A stretch of DNA of 64,000 bases from PWPR01 sp046542315 (GTDB taxonomy: Bacteria; Bacillota; UBA994; PWPR01): positions 26,447 through 90,446 of the forward strand of contig JBKHBO010000002.1 in the NCBI GenBank assembly GCA_046542315.1, in the 5' to 3' direction. Each line of letters starts with the position of its first letter. Position 1 is the first letter of the stretch. The position numbers and the translations under genes were made by a program. Positions 1 to 8,809 of the stretch are shown here, in pieces. The notes below the pieces were generated by a model. The model made no database searches and was not told the origin of the DNA. It worked only from the letters and a program-made list of their open reading frames with translations.

Positions 1-37
1 AATATCAAATAAGAGATTTAGAAAGGGAGTAATACTT

Positions 38-499
38 ATGAAGTGCCCTTTTTGTCAGTTTTCAGAAACACGCGTTATTGATAGTAGAACAACTGATGAT
101 CAAAGTTCAATTCGCAGGAGAAGAGAATGTTTAAATTGTGGCAAAAGATTTACAACCTATGAAAAAATCTATGAATTGCCTTTAATAGTAATCAAGGACG
201 ATGGCAATAGAGAAACTTTTGATAGAGATAAAATAAAACATGGGATAATTAAAGCATGCGAAAAAAGACCAATTTCATTATCTGAAATTGAACAAATGGT
301 TAATAATATCGAAACAAAAATTAGAAACTCTATGCAAGAAGAAATCCCTTCTTCTCAAATTGGTGAAGCAGTTATGGAAGAACTGTTTAATCAAGATGAA
401 GTTGCTTATGTAAGATTTGCTAGTGTTTACAGAAAGTTTGCTGATTTAGAAAGATTTAAAGAGGAATTAGATAATCTTTTACAGAAAAAGAAAGAGTAG
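38..499 (+). CDS. nrdR: Transcriptional repressor NrdR
   Basis: Zinc-finger and ATP-cone repressor that senses ATP/dATP and shuts down ribonucleotide reductase genes. The N-terminus carries the four-cysteine zinc ribbon (C3, C6, C31, C34). An ATP-cone domain follows from about residue 49 to 139. The length of 153 aa is normal for the family. The ATG is preceded by GAAAGGGAG. A hairpin terminator directly follows the stop, so this gene ends a transcript that begins upstream of the window. No NrdR boxes or nrd genes are visible here, so its targets lie elsewhere. Confidence 0.95.
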   Translation: MKCPFCQFSETRVIDSRTTDDQSSIRRRRECLNCGKRFTTYEKIYELPLIVIKDDGNRETFDRDKIKHGIIKACEKRPISLSEIEQMVNNIETKIRNSMQEEIPSSQIGEAVMEELFNQDEVAYVRFASVYRKFADLERFKEELDNLLQKKKE

Positions 500-501
500 T
501 T

Positions 502-526
502 AAATCCTGCAAGATGCAGGATTTTT
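502..526 (+). terminator. Intrinsic terminator after nrdR
   Basis: Nine-base stem AAATCCTGC / GCAGGATTT with loop AAGAT. The 3' arm runs into a short T tract. It starts 2 bases after the nrdR stop and separates nrdR from the HlyD-like gene. Confidence 0.75.
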
Positions 527-552
527 AGTGTTAAATTGAGTAGGGGGATATT

Positions 553-1773
553 ATGAGATCTACACCTAGCAGAAGACTTTATAGCCAAAAAAAAGAAAAA
601 CCAAAAAATAAACCTTATTCAAAAAAATCTATATTGATTATAATTTCATTATTAGTAATAGCAGTTTTTTTAATATGGAGATTAATTTTTTATGTTCCTA
701 AATATGAAGTAAGTATTGAAGAATGGTATTATGAGGAAGAAGTAGGTGGTAGACTGTTTTATGAAAGCACCCCAATTATTGCTAATAGTAAGGGTGTATT
801 ACATATAGAAGCAGAGAATAAGTCAACAGTAAGTGATAATGAAAATTTATTTTTAATAGTAAATAGCGAAAGAGAAGAGTCATTAAGAACAGAGATAGAT
901 GAAATTAAACAAAAGCTTAGTGAATTTGATTTGTCTGAAATCAAAGAGCCAACTAAAGAGCTAGTCAACGAAGAAACTCCTATACATGAGTTGAGAAACA
1001 TGGTTAGATTATATGGATTTTACCAATCAGAACTTAAAGTTAGTGAAATAGTAGATTCATACACCAGTATTCTTAGTTTAGAGAAGGATTACTTTAATTA
1101 TATAAATAAAATTGAAAATGATAGAATAAGGTATGAATCATTACAAGAAGAACTTAATAACTTGGAAGTTGAGTATGAAGAATGTTCAGAGTTAACAACA
1201 TCTCCTGCTGGAGGGATTTTGCTATACCAACATGATAATTTGGATTCAGAGATATCAAATGATAATATTGAGTCAGATTACAACGAACTATTAAATAGTG
1301 AGATAAAAAAAGTAGTAGTTAATGAGGGAGATATAGTAGAGGCCGGAGATCAGATAGGAATCATAATTAATGAAAAAATTTTTTACCTAGCACTGAATAT
1401 ACCCAAAGATTTGTCTTATTATTTAGATTTGGCTGAAACTATTAGCATTTCATTAGATGATGAAAGTATAAGCTATGAAATAGTGGAGAAAGACTTAGAT
1501 AATTCATCTTATCTTTTAAGTACAACTGATTATATTGATCCTGAAGACAAAGATCTAAAATTAAAAATAAATACTGAAAAATTAGAAGGGTTTTATGTGC
1601 CAAAAGAAGCTTTAATATCAGAAGATGAAAATAACTTCGTTTATGTTTATGATGGAAGACACCCGGTTAAAACTTCAATAGAAATACTAAAAGATGAAGA
1701 AGAAAAGTTTTTTGTAACAGGATTAAAAGATGGAGACAAAATTGTCGAAGACATCGAAGAATTTAGGAGGTAA
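553..1773 (+). CDS. HlyD-like membrane fusion (adaptor) protein
   Basis: A 406-aa single-pass membrane protein. A basic cytoplasmic N-terminus (many K and R in residues 1-25) precedes one transmembrane helix at about residues 26-46, so the bulk is extracellular. A glutamate/lysine-rich coiled coil lies around residues 105-215. It is flanked by the two halves of a barrel-sandwich (lipoyl-like) domain; the second half contains VVVNEGDIVEAGDQIG. This layout matches HlyD/RND-type periplasmic adaptors. No transporter partner is adjacent. It overlaps no gene but sits 4 bases upstream of yggS, so it is probably cotranscribed with the yggS operon. The substrate is unknown. Confidence 0.7.
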   Translation: MRSTPSRRLYSQKKEKPKNKPYSKKSILIIISLLVIAVFLIWRLIFYVPKYEVSIEEWYYEEEVGGRLFYESTPIIANSKGVLHIEAENKSTVSDNENLFLIVNSEREESLRTEIDEIKQKLSEFDLSEIKEPTKELVNEETPIHELRNMVRLYGFYQSELKVSEIVDSYTSILSLEKDYFNYINKIENDRIRYESLQEELNNLEVEYEECSELTTSPAGGILLYQHDNLDSEISNDNIESDYNELLNSEIKKVVVNEGDIVEAGDQIGIIINEKIFYLALNIPKDLSYYLDLAETISISLDDESISYEIVEKDLDNSSYLLSTTDYIDPEDKDLKLKINTEKLEGFYVPKEALISEDENNFVYVYDGRHPVKTSIEILKDEEEKFFVTGLKDGDKIVEDIEEFRR

Positions 1774-1777
1774 ATGT

Positions 1778-2458
1778 GTGGAAGATAAGCTACAAGTTGT
1801 AAGAGATAAAATTAGAAGAGCAGCCTTGAAAAGCCAAAGAGATTATAATGATATCAAGTTAATCGCAGTTTCAAAAACTAGATCCATCAATGAAATAGAT
1901 TTAGCTAAGGAACTAGGCATAAAGGATTTTGGCGAAAATAGAGTTCAAGAGCTTGAAGAAAAAATTGCTTTGAGACCAAGCTATAATTGGCATATGATTG
2001 GTTCTTTACAATCCAATAAAGTTAAATATATTTTTGATAAAGTAGCTCTTATTCACAGTCTTGACAGAAAAAGTCTAGCAAAAGAATTAGAGAAGAGAGC
2101 TATCCAAAATGAAATTGAAGTAAAAGCTTTAGTTCAAGTAAATATTTCTGGTGAAGACAGTAAATCGGGTATTTCGCCAGAAAATGTTTTCAACTTTTTT
2201 GAGTATTTAGAAAAAAAGCCTCATATTAATGTTATTGGATTAATGACAATGGCCCCGTATACTCAAGACGAAAAAATATTAAGAGAAGTTTTCTCAGGAT
2301 TAAGAAAGCTTAAATTGAAATTAAATGAAGATTTTTATAATGAAAATAGACTTAAACATTTATCTATGGGAATGTCTAATGATTATGAAATTGCTATTGA
2401 AGAAGGTGCTACTATAGTAAGAATAGGTTCTGCTATATTTGGTGAATATAACTACTAA
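1778..2458 (+). CDS. yggS: PLP homeostasis protein, YggS family
   Basis: Pyridoxal-5'-phosphate-binding TIM-barrel protein that buffers free PLP and affects amino-acid and vitamin B6 balance; no catalytic activity is established for the family. The PLP lysine is K33 in LIAVSKTR. Other conserved blocks are FGENRVQE, WHMIGSLQSNK and LSMGMSNDY. I chose GTG 1778 because AGGAGG ends 7 bases upstream. An ATG at 1730 is in frame but would overlap the previous gene and add a non-homologous extension. The product is 226 aa, close to the family norm. In many Firmicutes sepF follows this gene; here yggT follows directly. Confidence 0.93.
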   Translation: MEDKLQVVRDKIRRAALKSQRDYNDIKLIAVSKTRSINEIDLAKELGIKDFGENRVQELEEKIALRPSYNWHMIGSLQSNKVKYIFDKVALIHSLDRKSLAKELEKRAIQNEIEVKALVQVNISGEDSKSGISPENVFNFFEYLEKKPHINVIGLMTMAPYTQDEKILREVFSGLRKLKLKLNEDFYNENRLKHLSMGMSNDYEIAIEEGATIVRIGSAIFGEYNY

Positions 2459-2472
2459 GGAGGAGGAGAATT

Positions 2473-2727
2473 ATGGGAATTATTAATATGTTTTTAAATT
2501 TAATATTGGATGTATTTTCAATATTATTGATAATAAGAATTGTGATGTCTTTTTTAAATATGGGGAGACACAGCAGTAAGATAGCTGAAGTTACATATGA
2601 TATTACTGACGTAGTATTAAACCCAATACAAAAAGTGCTAAAGCCTGTAAGATTAGGCGATTATTATTTAGATTTTGCACCTTTAGTTGTATTAATCATA
2701 ATAAATATAATACAGAATTTAATTTAG
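2473..2727 (+). CDS. yggT: YggT family membrane protein
   Basis: An 84-aa integral membrane protein with two hydrophobic segments (about residues 3-25 and 62-82). Between them is the typical YggT loop containing DVVLNPIQKVL. The family sits in cell-division and PLP gene clusters but its function is unresolved; roles in membrane or osmotic homeostasis have been proposed. The ATG is preceded by AAGGAGGAGG. It lies between yggS and lspA with gaps of 14 bases and 1 base, so all three are almost certainly cotranscribed. Confidence 0.88.
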   Translation: MGIINMFLNLILDVFSILLIIRIVMSFLNMGRHSSKIAEVTYDITDVVLNPIQKVLKPVRLGDYYLDFAPLVVLIIINIIQNLI

Positions 2728-2728
2728 A

Positions 2729-3181
2729 ATGGTTAGTATAATTACAGTATTAGTTTTTATTATTGATAGGGTAGTGAAACTTTATATACTAAATAACTTT
2801 GCATTGTATGAATCAAGACCTTTTATTGGGGAAATTGTATCATTGACTTTTGTTAAAAATACTGGTGCTGCTTTCAGTATATTACAAGGCAAAAGAGCAT
2901 TTTTTATTATTATGACAATAATAATGTTAGCTCTTATTGTATATTTGTACAGAGAAGTATTAGAAAAAAGCATTTATACTAAGATATCCGTTGGGTTAAT
3001 AATCGGAGGAGCATTAGGTAATTTTTATGATAGATTTGTTTATCATTATGTAGTAGATTTTATTGATTTTCATTTCTTCCCAGTATTTAATATAGCGGAT
3101 TCAGCATTGGTTGTAGGTACTATTATTTTGTCAATTATTATATGGAATTCAGATAAGAAATCTAATACAAACTTAAGTTAA
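2729..3181 (+). CDS. lspA: Lipoprotein signal peptidase (signal peptidase II)
   Basis: Membrane aspartic protease that cleaves the signal peptide of diacylated prolipoproteins. Four hydrophobic segments are visible in 150 aa. The catalytic aspartates are D101 in GNFYDR and D124 in FNIAD, with the substrate-binding VKNTGAAFS block at residues 42-50. The start is 1 base after the yggT stop with no strong ribosome binding site of its own, which suggests translational coupling. It is followed by rluD as in many Firmicutes, but ileS, which normally precedes lspA there, is missing. Confidence 0.95.
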   Translation: MVSIITVLVFIIDRVVKLYILNNFALYESRPFIGEIVSLTFVKNTGAAFSILQGKRAFFIIMTIIMLALIVYLYREVLEKSIYTKISVGLIIGGALGNFYDRFVYHYVVDFIDFHFFPVFNIADSALVVGTIILSIIIWNSDKKSNTNLS

Positions 3182-3192
3182 TGGTGATTTAA

Positions 3193-4119
3193 TTGAAGAA
3201 AATTTTGTTGTATGTCAATGAAGAAGAAGATGGAGATAGAATTGATGTATTTTTAGCTAACAATACTGATATGAGTCGTTCAAGAATTCAGAAACTAATA
3301 AAGAAAGATCAAGTAGAGTTAAATAACAATATAAATAAAAAAGCTAGTACAAATGTAAATGTAGGAGATAAAGTCTTACTAAATGTTCCAAAACCAGAGG
3401 AATATGCAATAAGAAAGCAAAATATTGATATTGATATTATCTATCAGGATTTTGACATTATTATAGTTAATAAACCTGTTGGTATGGTAGTACATCCCAG
3501 CCCTGGACATAAAGATGGAACACTTGTTAATGCTTTATTGTATAAATGCAGAGATTTGTCAGGAATAAATGGTGTTTTAAGACCTGGCATAGTCCATCGC
3601 TTAGATAAAGACACTAGTGGAGTTATGGTTGTTGCTAAAAATGATTTTTCTCATGTTTCATTAAGTGCGCAATTTAAACAAAAAACAATTAATAAAACTT
3701 ACCTAGCGATGGTATATGGAAGAGTTAAATCTAAAGAGGGTAAGATAAAGACATTTATAGGAAGAGATCCACACAATAGATTGAAAATGAGCGTTTTGAA
3801 TAATAGAGGTAAAATAGCTATAACTCATTACAAGGTTGTAAAATACTTTGGAGATTATACTTTGCTTAATATAAATCTAGAAACAGGAAGAACTCATCAA
3901 ATAAGAGTACATATGGATTACTTAGGATATCCAATTATTGGTGATGAAACCTATGGGAATAAAAACTCTTTAGGAGCTTTTTCTGGGTCACAGTTTCTGC
4001 ACGCAAAAAATATAGAGTTTTATCATCCTAGAAAGCAAAAAAGAGTTAAGTTTAGTGCAACCTTACCTAGAGATAGGATTGATTTTTTAAAAAGATTAAA
4101 AAATACTAGTCAAGGATAA
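3193..4119 (+). CDS. rluD: RluD-type rRNA pseudouridine synthase
   Basis: RluA-family enzyme that isomerises uridine to pseudouridine in RNA, most likely 23S rRNA helix 69. An S4 RNA-binding domain occupies about residues 14-75. It is followed by the catalytic domain with the signature HRLDKDTSG (D138 catalytic) and the GRTHQIRVH block. The TTG start at 3193 is preceded by GGTGAT. The length of 308 aa is normal. It ends about 20 bases before the PyrR-controlled leader with no terminator between, so readthrough from this operon would also meet the attenuator. Confidence 0.93.
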   Translation: MKKILLYVNEEEDGDRIDVFLANNTDMSRSRIQKLIKKDQVELNNNINKKASTNVNVGDKVLLNVPKPEEYAIRKQNIDIDIIYQDFDIIIVNKPVGMVVHPSPGHKDGTLVNALLYKCRDLSGINGVLRPGIVHRLDKDTSGVMVVAKNDFSHVSLSAQFKQKTINKTYLAMVYGRVKSKEGKIKTFIGRDPHNRLKMSVLNNRGKIAITHYKVVKYFGDYTLLNINLETGRTHQIRVHMDYLGYPIIGDETYGNKNSLGAFSGSQFLHAKNIEFYHPRKQKRVKFSATLPRDRIDFLKRLKNTSQG

Positions 4120-4140
4120 AAAAAAATGTTAATATTCGAT

Positions 4141-4225
4141 TGAGCCTTTAAGGGTATCCTGTGAGATACAAAGGTATTTAACCTACTAAGCTATTATGCT
4201 GCCCTTAAAGAGGGGCAGTTTTTTT
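4141..4225 (+). promoter_or_regulatory. PyrR-binding RNA attenuator of pyrR-uraA
   Basis: All three mutually exclusive structures can be drawn. The PyrR-binding anti-antiterminator pairs CCTTT 4145-4149 with AAAGG 4170-4174, around an inner GTATC/GATAC stem with the loop CTGTGA; this matches the UCCNGNGAG PyrR-loop consensus. The antiterminator is a perfect 9-bp pairing of CTTTAAGGG 4146-4154 with CCCTTAAAG 4202-4210. The terminator is CTGCCCTT 4199-4206 with AGGGGCAG 4211-4218, followed by seven T. UMP-bound PyrR should stabilise the first hairpin and allow termination. Only one copy exists; none lies between pyrR and uraA. Confidence 0.9.
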
Positions 4226-4250
4226 ATTTCTGTATGAGAGGAGGCATAAA

Positions 4251-4784
4251 GTGCGAATTAAGACACAAATTATGGATGCTAAAGCTATGCAAAGAGCACT
4301 CACAAGGATTTCTCATGAAATTATTGAAAGAAATAAGGGAGTAGAAGACCTAGTCATTATTGGTATTCAAAGAAGAGGATCTACTTTAGCTAAAGTGATT
4401 GCAGAAAATATCGAAAAAATTGAATCTTGTAAGATTCATGTAAGTGAAATTGATATTACACTATACCGTGATGACTTGGATCAAATTAATGATCAACCTG
4501 TGGTAAAAACAAATGAGTTCAACATTGCTGTGAAAGATAAAACTGTAGTTTTAGTAGATGATGTGCTATTTACAGGCAGAACTGTAAGAGCTGCTTTAGA
4601 TGCAATTGTTGATATAGGCAGACCTAAATCTATTCAATTAGCAGTGCTCATTGATAGAGGACACAGAGAGTTACCAATCAGAGCTGACTATGTAGGAAAA
4701 AATGTACCAACTTCTAATAAAGAAACTGTAGCAGTACAAGTGCAAGAATATGACAACTTAGAACAAGTAATAATATTAGAATAA
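4251..4784 (+). CDS. pyrR: Bifunctional pyr operon regulator / uracil phosphoribosyltransferase PyrR
   Basis: UMP/UTP-dependent RNA-binding attenuation protein, often with weak uracil phosphoribosyltransferase activity. The PRPP-binding loop VVLVDDVLFTGRT lies at residues 99-111, and the conserved RRG is at 41-43. The length of 177 aa is typical. The GTG start follows GAGAGGAGG. It controls its own leader (4141-4225) and the downstream uracil permease. No pyrimidine biosynthesis genes follow in this window, so the local regulon is uracil uptake plus autoregulation. Confidence 0.96.
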   Translation: MRIKTQIMDAKAMQRALTRISHEIIERNKGVEDLVIIGIQRRGSTLAKVIAENIEKIESCKIHVSEIDITLYRDDLDQINDQPVVKTNEFNIAVKDKTVVLVDDVLFTGRTVRAALDAIVDIGRPKSIQLAVLIDRGHRELPIRADYVGKNVPTSNKETVAVQVQEYDNLEQVIILE

Positions 4785-4799
4785 AACTGGAGGAGAAAT

Positions 4800-5981
4800 A
4801 TGAGAGAAAAAATTAGTATTTCGAAACTTTTACCACTAGGATTTCAGCATGTGTTTGCAATGTTTGGAGCAACTATATTCGTTCCGCTTGCAACTGGACT
4901 TGACCCAGCTGTAGCACTTTTCACATCTGGTATAGGAACATTATTGTTTCACTTATTAACAAAAGGGAAAGTGCCTGCTTACTTAGGTTCTTCTTTCGCA
5001 TTTATTGCCCCAATTACATTAGCAGTTTCTGAGTATGGAGTTAGTGCAGCAATGGGAGCCTGTGCAGTAGTGGGTCTTTTATACGTATTTACTGGATTTC
5101 TAATTAAAAAACTAGGAACTGAAGTAGTTGATAAATTAATACCACCAGTAGTAATAGGACCTATAATTATAGTTATTGGATTAGGCCTAGCTTCAGTAGC
5201 AAAAACCTATTCATCAGAACATTATCTAACTGCATTTTTTACTCTTGCAGTTGTTATAGCTACTAGTATTTATAGTAAAGGGTTTTTCAAAGTTATTCCA
5301 GTATTAACTGGAATAGTAGCAGGATATATTTTCTCTCTAATTTTACAAACAACAGGTATCGGTCCAACTTTAATAGACTTCACAGTTGTAAACAACGCAT
5401 CTTGGATGCCATCATTACCTAATTTTACTGCACCAAGTTTTAATTTAAGTGCAATCTTATTAGTTGTACCAGTAGGTTTAGTTACAATGATAGAACACTT
5501 AGGAGATATGATGGCAATTAGCAGAACAGTGGAGATTGACTATATAAAAGATCCTGGTGTGCATAAGACTCTTCTTGGAGATGGTTTAGCTACAGCTTTA
5601 GCTGGGTTACTTGGCGGACCACCAAATACAACTTATGGTGAGAATATTGGTATTTTAGCTTTAACTAAAGTATATAACCCAATAGTAATTGAAGCTGCAG
5701 CAATTATTGTTATTATTTTATCAGTATTGCCAAAAATAGGTGCTGTTTTACAAACTATACCATTGGCGGTTATGGGCGGAGTTATGATAATGGTTTTTGG
5801 TATGATTGCTAGTGTAGGATTACGTACTTTAATAGAAAATAACGTAGACCTCAAAGAAAATAGAAATCTAATTATTGTTTCTGTGATTTTAGTTTTAGGA
5901 TTAAGTGGAATTTCTCTCTTTGGTTTAGCTGGTATGAGTTTGTCAGCGATTGCAGGGATTGTTTTAAATAAAGTTTTATAA
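4800..5981 (+). CDS. uraA: Uracil permease (NCS2 family)
   Basis: NCS2-family nucleobase:proton symporter with about 12-14 membrane segments in 393 aa. Recognisable blocks are GFQHVFAMFGAT near the N-terminus, PAYLGSSFAFI, and the substrate and proton motif region EHLGDMMAISR followed by GDGLATALAGLLGGPPNTTYGEN. The specificity for uracil is inferred from this motif and from cotranscription with pyrR behind a PyrR attenuator. The start ATG has GGAGGAG upstream and lies 15 bases from the pyrR stop. It ends at a shared bidirectional terminator. Confidence 0.92.
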   Translation: MREKISISKLLPLGFQHVFAMFGATIFVPLATGLDPAVALFTSGIGTLLFHLLTKGKVPAYLGSSFAFIAPITLAVSEYGVSAAMGACAVVGLLYVFTGFLIKKLGTEVVDKLIPPVVIGPIIIVIGLGLASVAKTYSSEHYLTAFFTLAVVIATSIYSKGFFKVIPVLTGIVAGYIFSLILQTTGIGPTLIDFTVVNNASWMPSLPNFTAPSFNLSAILLVVPVGLVTMIEHLGDMMAISRTVEIDYIKDPGVHKTLLGDGLATALAGLLGGPPNTTYGENIGILALTKVYNPIVIEAAAIIVIILSVLPKIGAVLQTIPLAVMGGVMIMVFGMIASVGLRTLIENNVDLKENRNLIIVSVILVLGLSGISLFGLAGMSLSAIAGIVLNKVL

Positions 5982-5990
5982 TAATGAAAA

Positions 5991-6036
5991 TCCCCTAAAG
6001 GTTGATTAAAACTAATCTTTAGGGGTTATTTTTTTT
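5991..6036. terminator. Bidirectional terminator between uraA and rqcH
   Basis: CCCCTAAAG at 5992-6000 pairs with CTTTAGGGG at 6017-6025, with an inner GATTA/TAATC stem. On the plus strand a T-rich run follows (6026-6036). On the minus strand A-rich plus-strand sequence supplies a weaker U tract. It serves the two convergent genes. Confidence 0.75.
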
Positions 6037-6056
6037 GCATAAAATTTAGTTATAAT

Positions 6057-7727
6057 TTACTCAGGTTTTTCTGGAGTAATATAAATAGTTTTTTGATCTG
6101 TATAAAATACTTGTCCAGGATGGCTACCTTTTTGCTTATAAACGTTTTTAATTTGTGTATAATCAACCGGAACATTTGATGAGTTTTTTGCTTTACTATA
6201 GTATGCTGCTAAATTTGCTGCCTTAAGTAATACTTCATCACTAACTTCTTGTCCATTATTTCTTATTACTACATGAGAACCTGGTATGTTTTTAGTATGA
6301 AACCAAATATCTTCTTTATTTGCTTTTCTTAGAGTTAAATAGTCATTTTGCTTGTTATTCTTACCTACTTCAATTTTAAAACCATCTATATAGAATGATC
6401 TAGGCTCACTTTTTGATTCTTGTTTCTTATCCTTATTAGGAAGATTATCTTTTTTCTCTTTATCTTTCATATATTTGCTTTCAATTAATTCAGACTTAAT
6501 TTCTTCTAAAGTTTCTAAGTCCTCAGAGGATTCTATATTACTCAATATGCTTTCTAAATAATCTAATTCGTTTTTATTCTTTTTAATATATTTCTGGGTC
6601 ATTTTTTGAGTTCTAATAGCTTTCTCATATTTTTTATAATATTCTTTTAAATTCCTTTGCGGAGACTTCTTAGGATTTAGTTCAATAGTAATCTCTGGCA
6701 TATCTTCACTGTAATAGTCAACTACTATGACTTTTTCTTTTCCCTCCTCAATTTGATATAAATTAGCCTTAATCAAATCTCCCTGTCTTTTATATTCATT
6801 AGCTTTTAAAGATTCTCGATATTTCTTCTCTTGTTTCTTAATTGTCTTCTTTAGTTTTTTTATCTCATTGTTAATAATACTGGCCAGTTTATTTTTAATA
6901 CTGTTAATTTTTTTGTTGTAAACTTTAATTTCATATTGGTTATCAATTGCTTCATTCATAAATTCAAACTCTTTATACTCATTACCGATATGTGTATATT
7001 TCAAAGCACCAGCAAGAACTCTGCCTCTATTGTCAAAAGTTATGCTAGGTTCAAAAAGGTTATTAGTTATTATATTTCTTAATTCATTTACACTTTTGTC
7101 AAAGGTTTCAAATCTATGGATTAGTTCTCTTGCGACTAAAGGACTGATGCCTTCATATAGTTTTACAAAATCTTTAGTAGGATTTTCAATTTCCATCTCA
7201 TAATCATCAAAAATATCTTTTTTATTTGAAGGTGGAATTTCATAGGTCAATCCTGGGAGGACTTGTCTGACACTGCTCATCCCAAAAGGGACTCTAGTGA
7301 TTGCATCAATAATTTTCCTTGTATCTGTATGTAGCAAGATAATATTACTATATTTTCCCATAAGCTCTACTATTAATGATTTATTAATTAAGTTTCCTAG
7401 ATCATCTCTACTTTCAATTACAAATTCAATGATTCTTTCTAAACCAGGCTGTTTAACATCAAGTAGCCTTCCTCCATCAATATGCTTTCTTAAAAGCATA
7501 CAAAACATTGGTGCCTGATATGGATTCTCAAAATCTTGCTCTGTTAGATGCAATCTATAACCTTCTGCATTGCTATTAATTAAGACTTTATAATTAGATT
7601 TTTGATTATATATATTAATTATTAATTGGTCTTTTTTTGGTTGATGTGATTTCTGTATTCTTCCATTAATTATCTTATCTTTTAGTTCATTAGTTATTAC
7701 ATGTAGAGAAAGTCCATCTACTGCCAT
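6057..7727 (-). CDS. rqcH: Ribosome quality control factor RqcH (NFACT/Rqc2 homologue)
   Basis: Binds stalled 50S-peptidyl-tRNA complexes and adds C-terminal alanine tails that mark products for degradation; older annotation calls this family fibronectin-binding protein A. The order is an NFACT-N domain, a long lysine-rich coiled coil (about residues 280-440) and the C-terminal NFACT-R/DUF814 region with DIWFHTKNIPGSH. I chose ATG 7727. The Shine-Dalgarno TAAGGGA ends at 7737, so ATG 7736 would have no spacing. This start also puts the conserved D/E-R pair at residues 97-98, as in Bacillus RqcH. Here residue 97 is Glu, not Asp. It is monocistronic. Confidence 0.9.
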   Translation of the reverse strand: MAVDGLSLHVITNELKDKIINGRIQKSHQPKKDQLIINIYNQKSNYKVLINSNAEGYRLHLTEQDFENPYQAPMFCMLLRKHIDGGRLLDVKQPGLERIIEFVIESRDDLGNLINKSLIVELMGKYSNIILLHTDTRKIIDAITRVPFGMSSVRQVLPGLTYEIPPSNKKDIFDDYEMEIENPTKDFVKLYEGISPLVARELIHRFETFDKSVNELRNIITNNLFEPSITFDNRGRVLAGALKYTHIGNEYKEFEFMNEAIDNQYEIKVYNKKINSIKNKLASIINNEIKKLKKTIKKQEKKYRESLKANEYKRQGDLIKANLYQIEEGKEKVIVVDYYSEDMPEITIELNPKKSPQRNLKEYYKKYEKAIRTQKMTQKYIKKNKNELDYLESILSNIESSEDLETLEEIKSELIESKYMKDKEKKDNLPNKDKKQESKSEPRSFYIDGFKIEVGKNNKQNDYLTLRKANKEDIWFHTKNIPGSHVVIRNNGQEVSDEVLLKAANLAAYYSKAKNSSNVPVDYTQIKNVYKQKGSHPGQVFYTDQKTIYITPEKPE

Positions 7728-7919
7728 TTTCATCATTCCCTTACTTAATTTATATCAAGAGTGTATTTAGTATTTTAACATATGATATAGTATATTGACC
7801 AGTTTGTGAGTATTATACTTTTTGAATGAAGGCAAGTGACTAAAGAAGGCTCATATGCTGGTAAACAAATCTTTACTAGTGTATAATAGTTTCAAATAAA
7901 ATTGATAGGAGTTTTATTA

Positions 7920-8801
7920 ATGTTACAAAGTATGACTGGCTACGGAATGCATACAGAACAAATAGGAAATAGAGATTTTACGTTTGAAGTAAAAGGTGTT
8001 AATAATAGATATTTAGACGTAAGGGTCCATTTACCAAGAGATTATTATAAATTAGAGAGTGAAATAAAAGATCTCATTTCAACTTTTGTCAATAGAGGAA
8101 AAGTAGATTTATATATAAATTTTAAAACTCTTCCAGATACCGATATTGAAGTAGAAATTAATGAGAAACTAATGAATGAATATTACCATAAAATTAGCTC
8201 AGCACTAAAAGGTATTAAGCAAGAACAAAAAGTCAATATAGACTTTATTCTTTCTCAGCCTAATATAGTTACAACTAAGGAGCCTGAAATAGAAATTGAC
8301 GACCAAAGAGACGAAATTTTAGAAGCAATATCTAAAGCATGCAAAGAATTTGTTAGTATGAGAAAGATGGAAGCAAATAATTTAGTTAAATCAATTAATG
8401 AACAACTAAATCAAATTCAAACTCAACTAGCACTAGTTTCAGAAAGATCTAATAGTGTAGTTATTGAATACAAAGAAAAACTAGAAGAGAAAATAGGAGA
8501 TTTATTACCTGAAGATGTCGAGGTGGATCAAGATAAACTTGCCAATGAAGTTGCATATTATGCTGATAAAGCTGGTATTGATGAAGAAATAGTTAGAATT
8601 AGTAGCCATGTGAATCAATTCCATCATAATTTAAAAAGTGAAAGAAAAGTCGGCAGAAAATTAGATTTTTTAGTACAAGAACTTAATAGAGAGATCAATA
8701 CTATTGGATCAAAATCATCAGATGTACCAATTACTAATGCTGTAGTTGAATTAAAGTCAATTATCGAAAAAATTAGAGAGCAAGTTCAAAATTTAGAATA
8801 G
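7920..8801 (+). CDS. yicC: YicC family endoribonuclease-like protein
   Basis: YicC/YloC family; E. coli YicC is reported to be an endoribonuclease acting on small RNA. The N-terminus MLQSMTGYG is diagnostic, and the C-terminal DUF1732 region contains EELVRISSH-like EEIVRISSHV and the conserved GRKLDFLVQELNREINTIGSK block. ATG 7920 has ATAGGAG 8 bases upstream; a TTG at 7902 is in frame but would precede that site. TATAAT at 7882-7887 is a possible -10 but lacks a good -35. It precedes gmk directly; remA (DUF370), often between them, is absent. Confidence 0.92.
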   Translation: MLQSMTGYGMHTEQIGNRDFTFEVKGVNNRYLDVRVHLPRDYYKLESEIKDLISTFVNRGKVDLYINFKTLPDTDIEVEINEKLMNEYYHKISSALKGIKQEQKVNIDFILSQPNIVTTKEPEIEIDDQRDEILEAISKACKEFVSMRKMEANNLVKSINEQLNQIQTQLALVSERSNSVVIEYKEKLEEKIGDLLPEDVEVDQDKLANEVAYYADKAGIDEEIVRISSHVNQFHHNLKSERKVGRKLDFLVQELNREINTIGSKSSDVPITNAVVELKSIIEKIREQVQNLE

Positions 8802-8809
8802 GTGATAAA

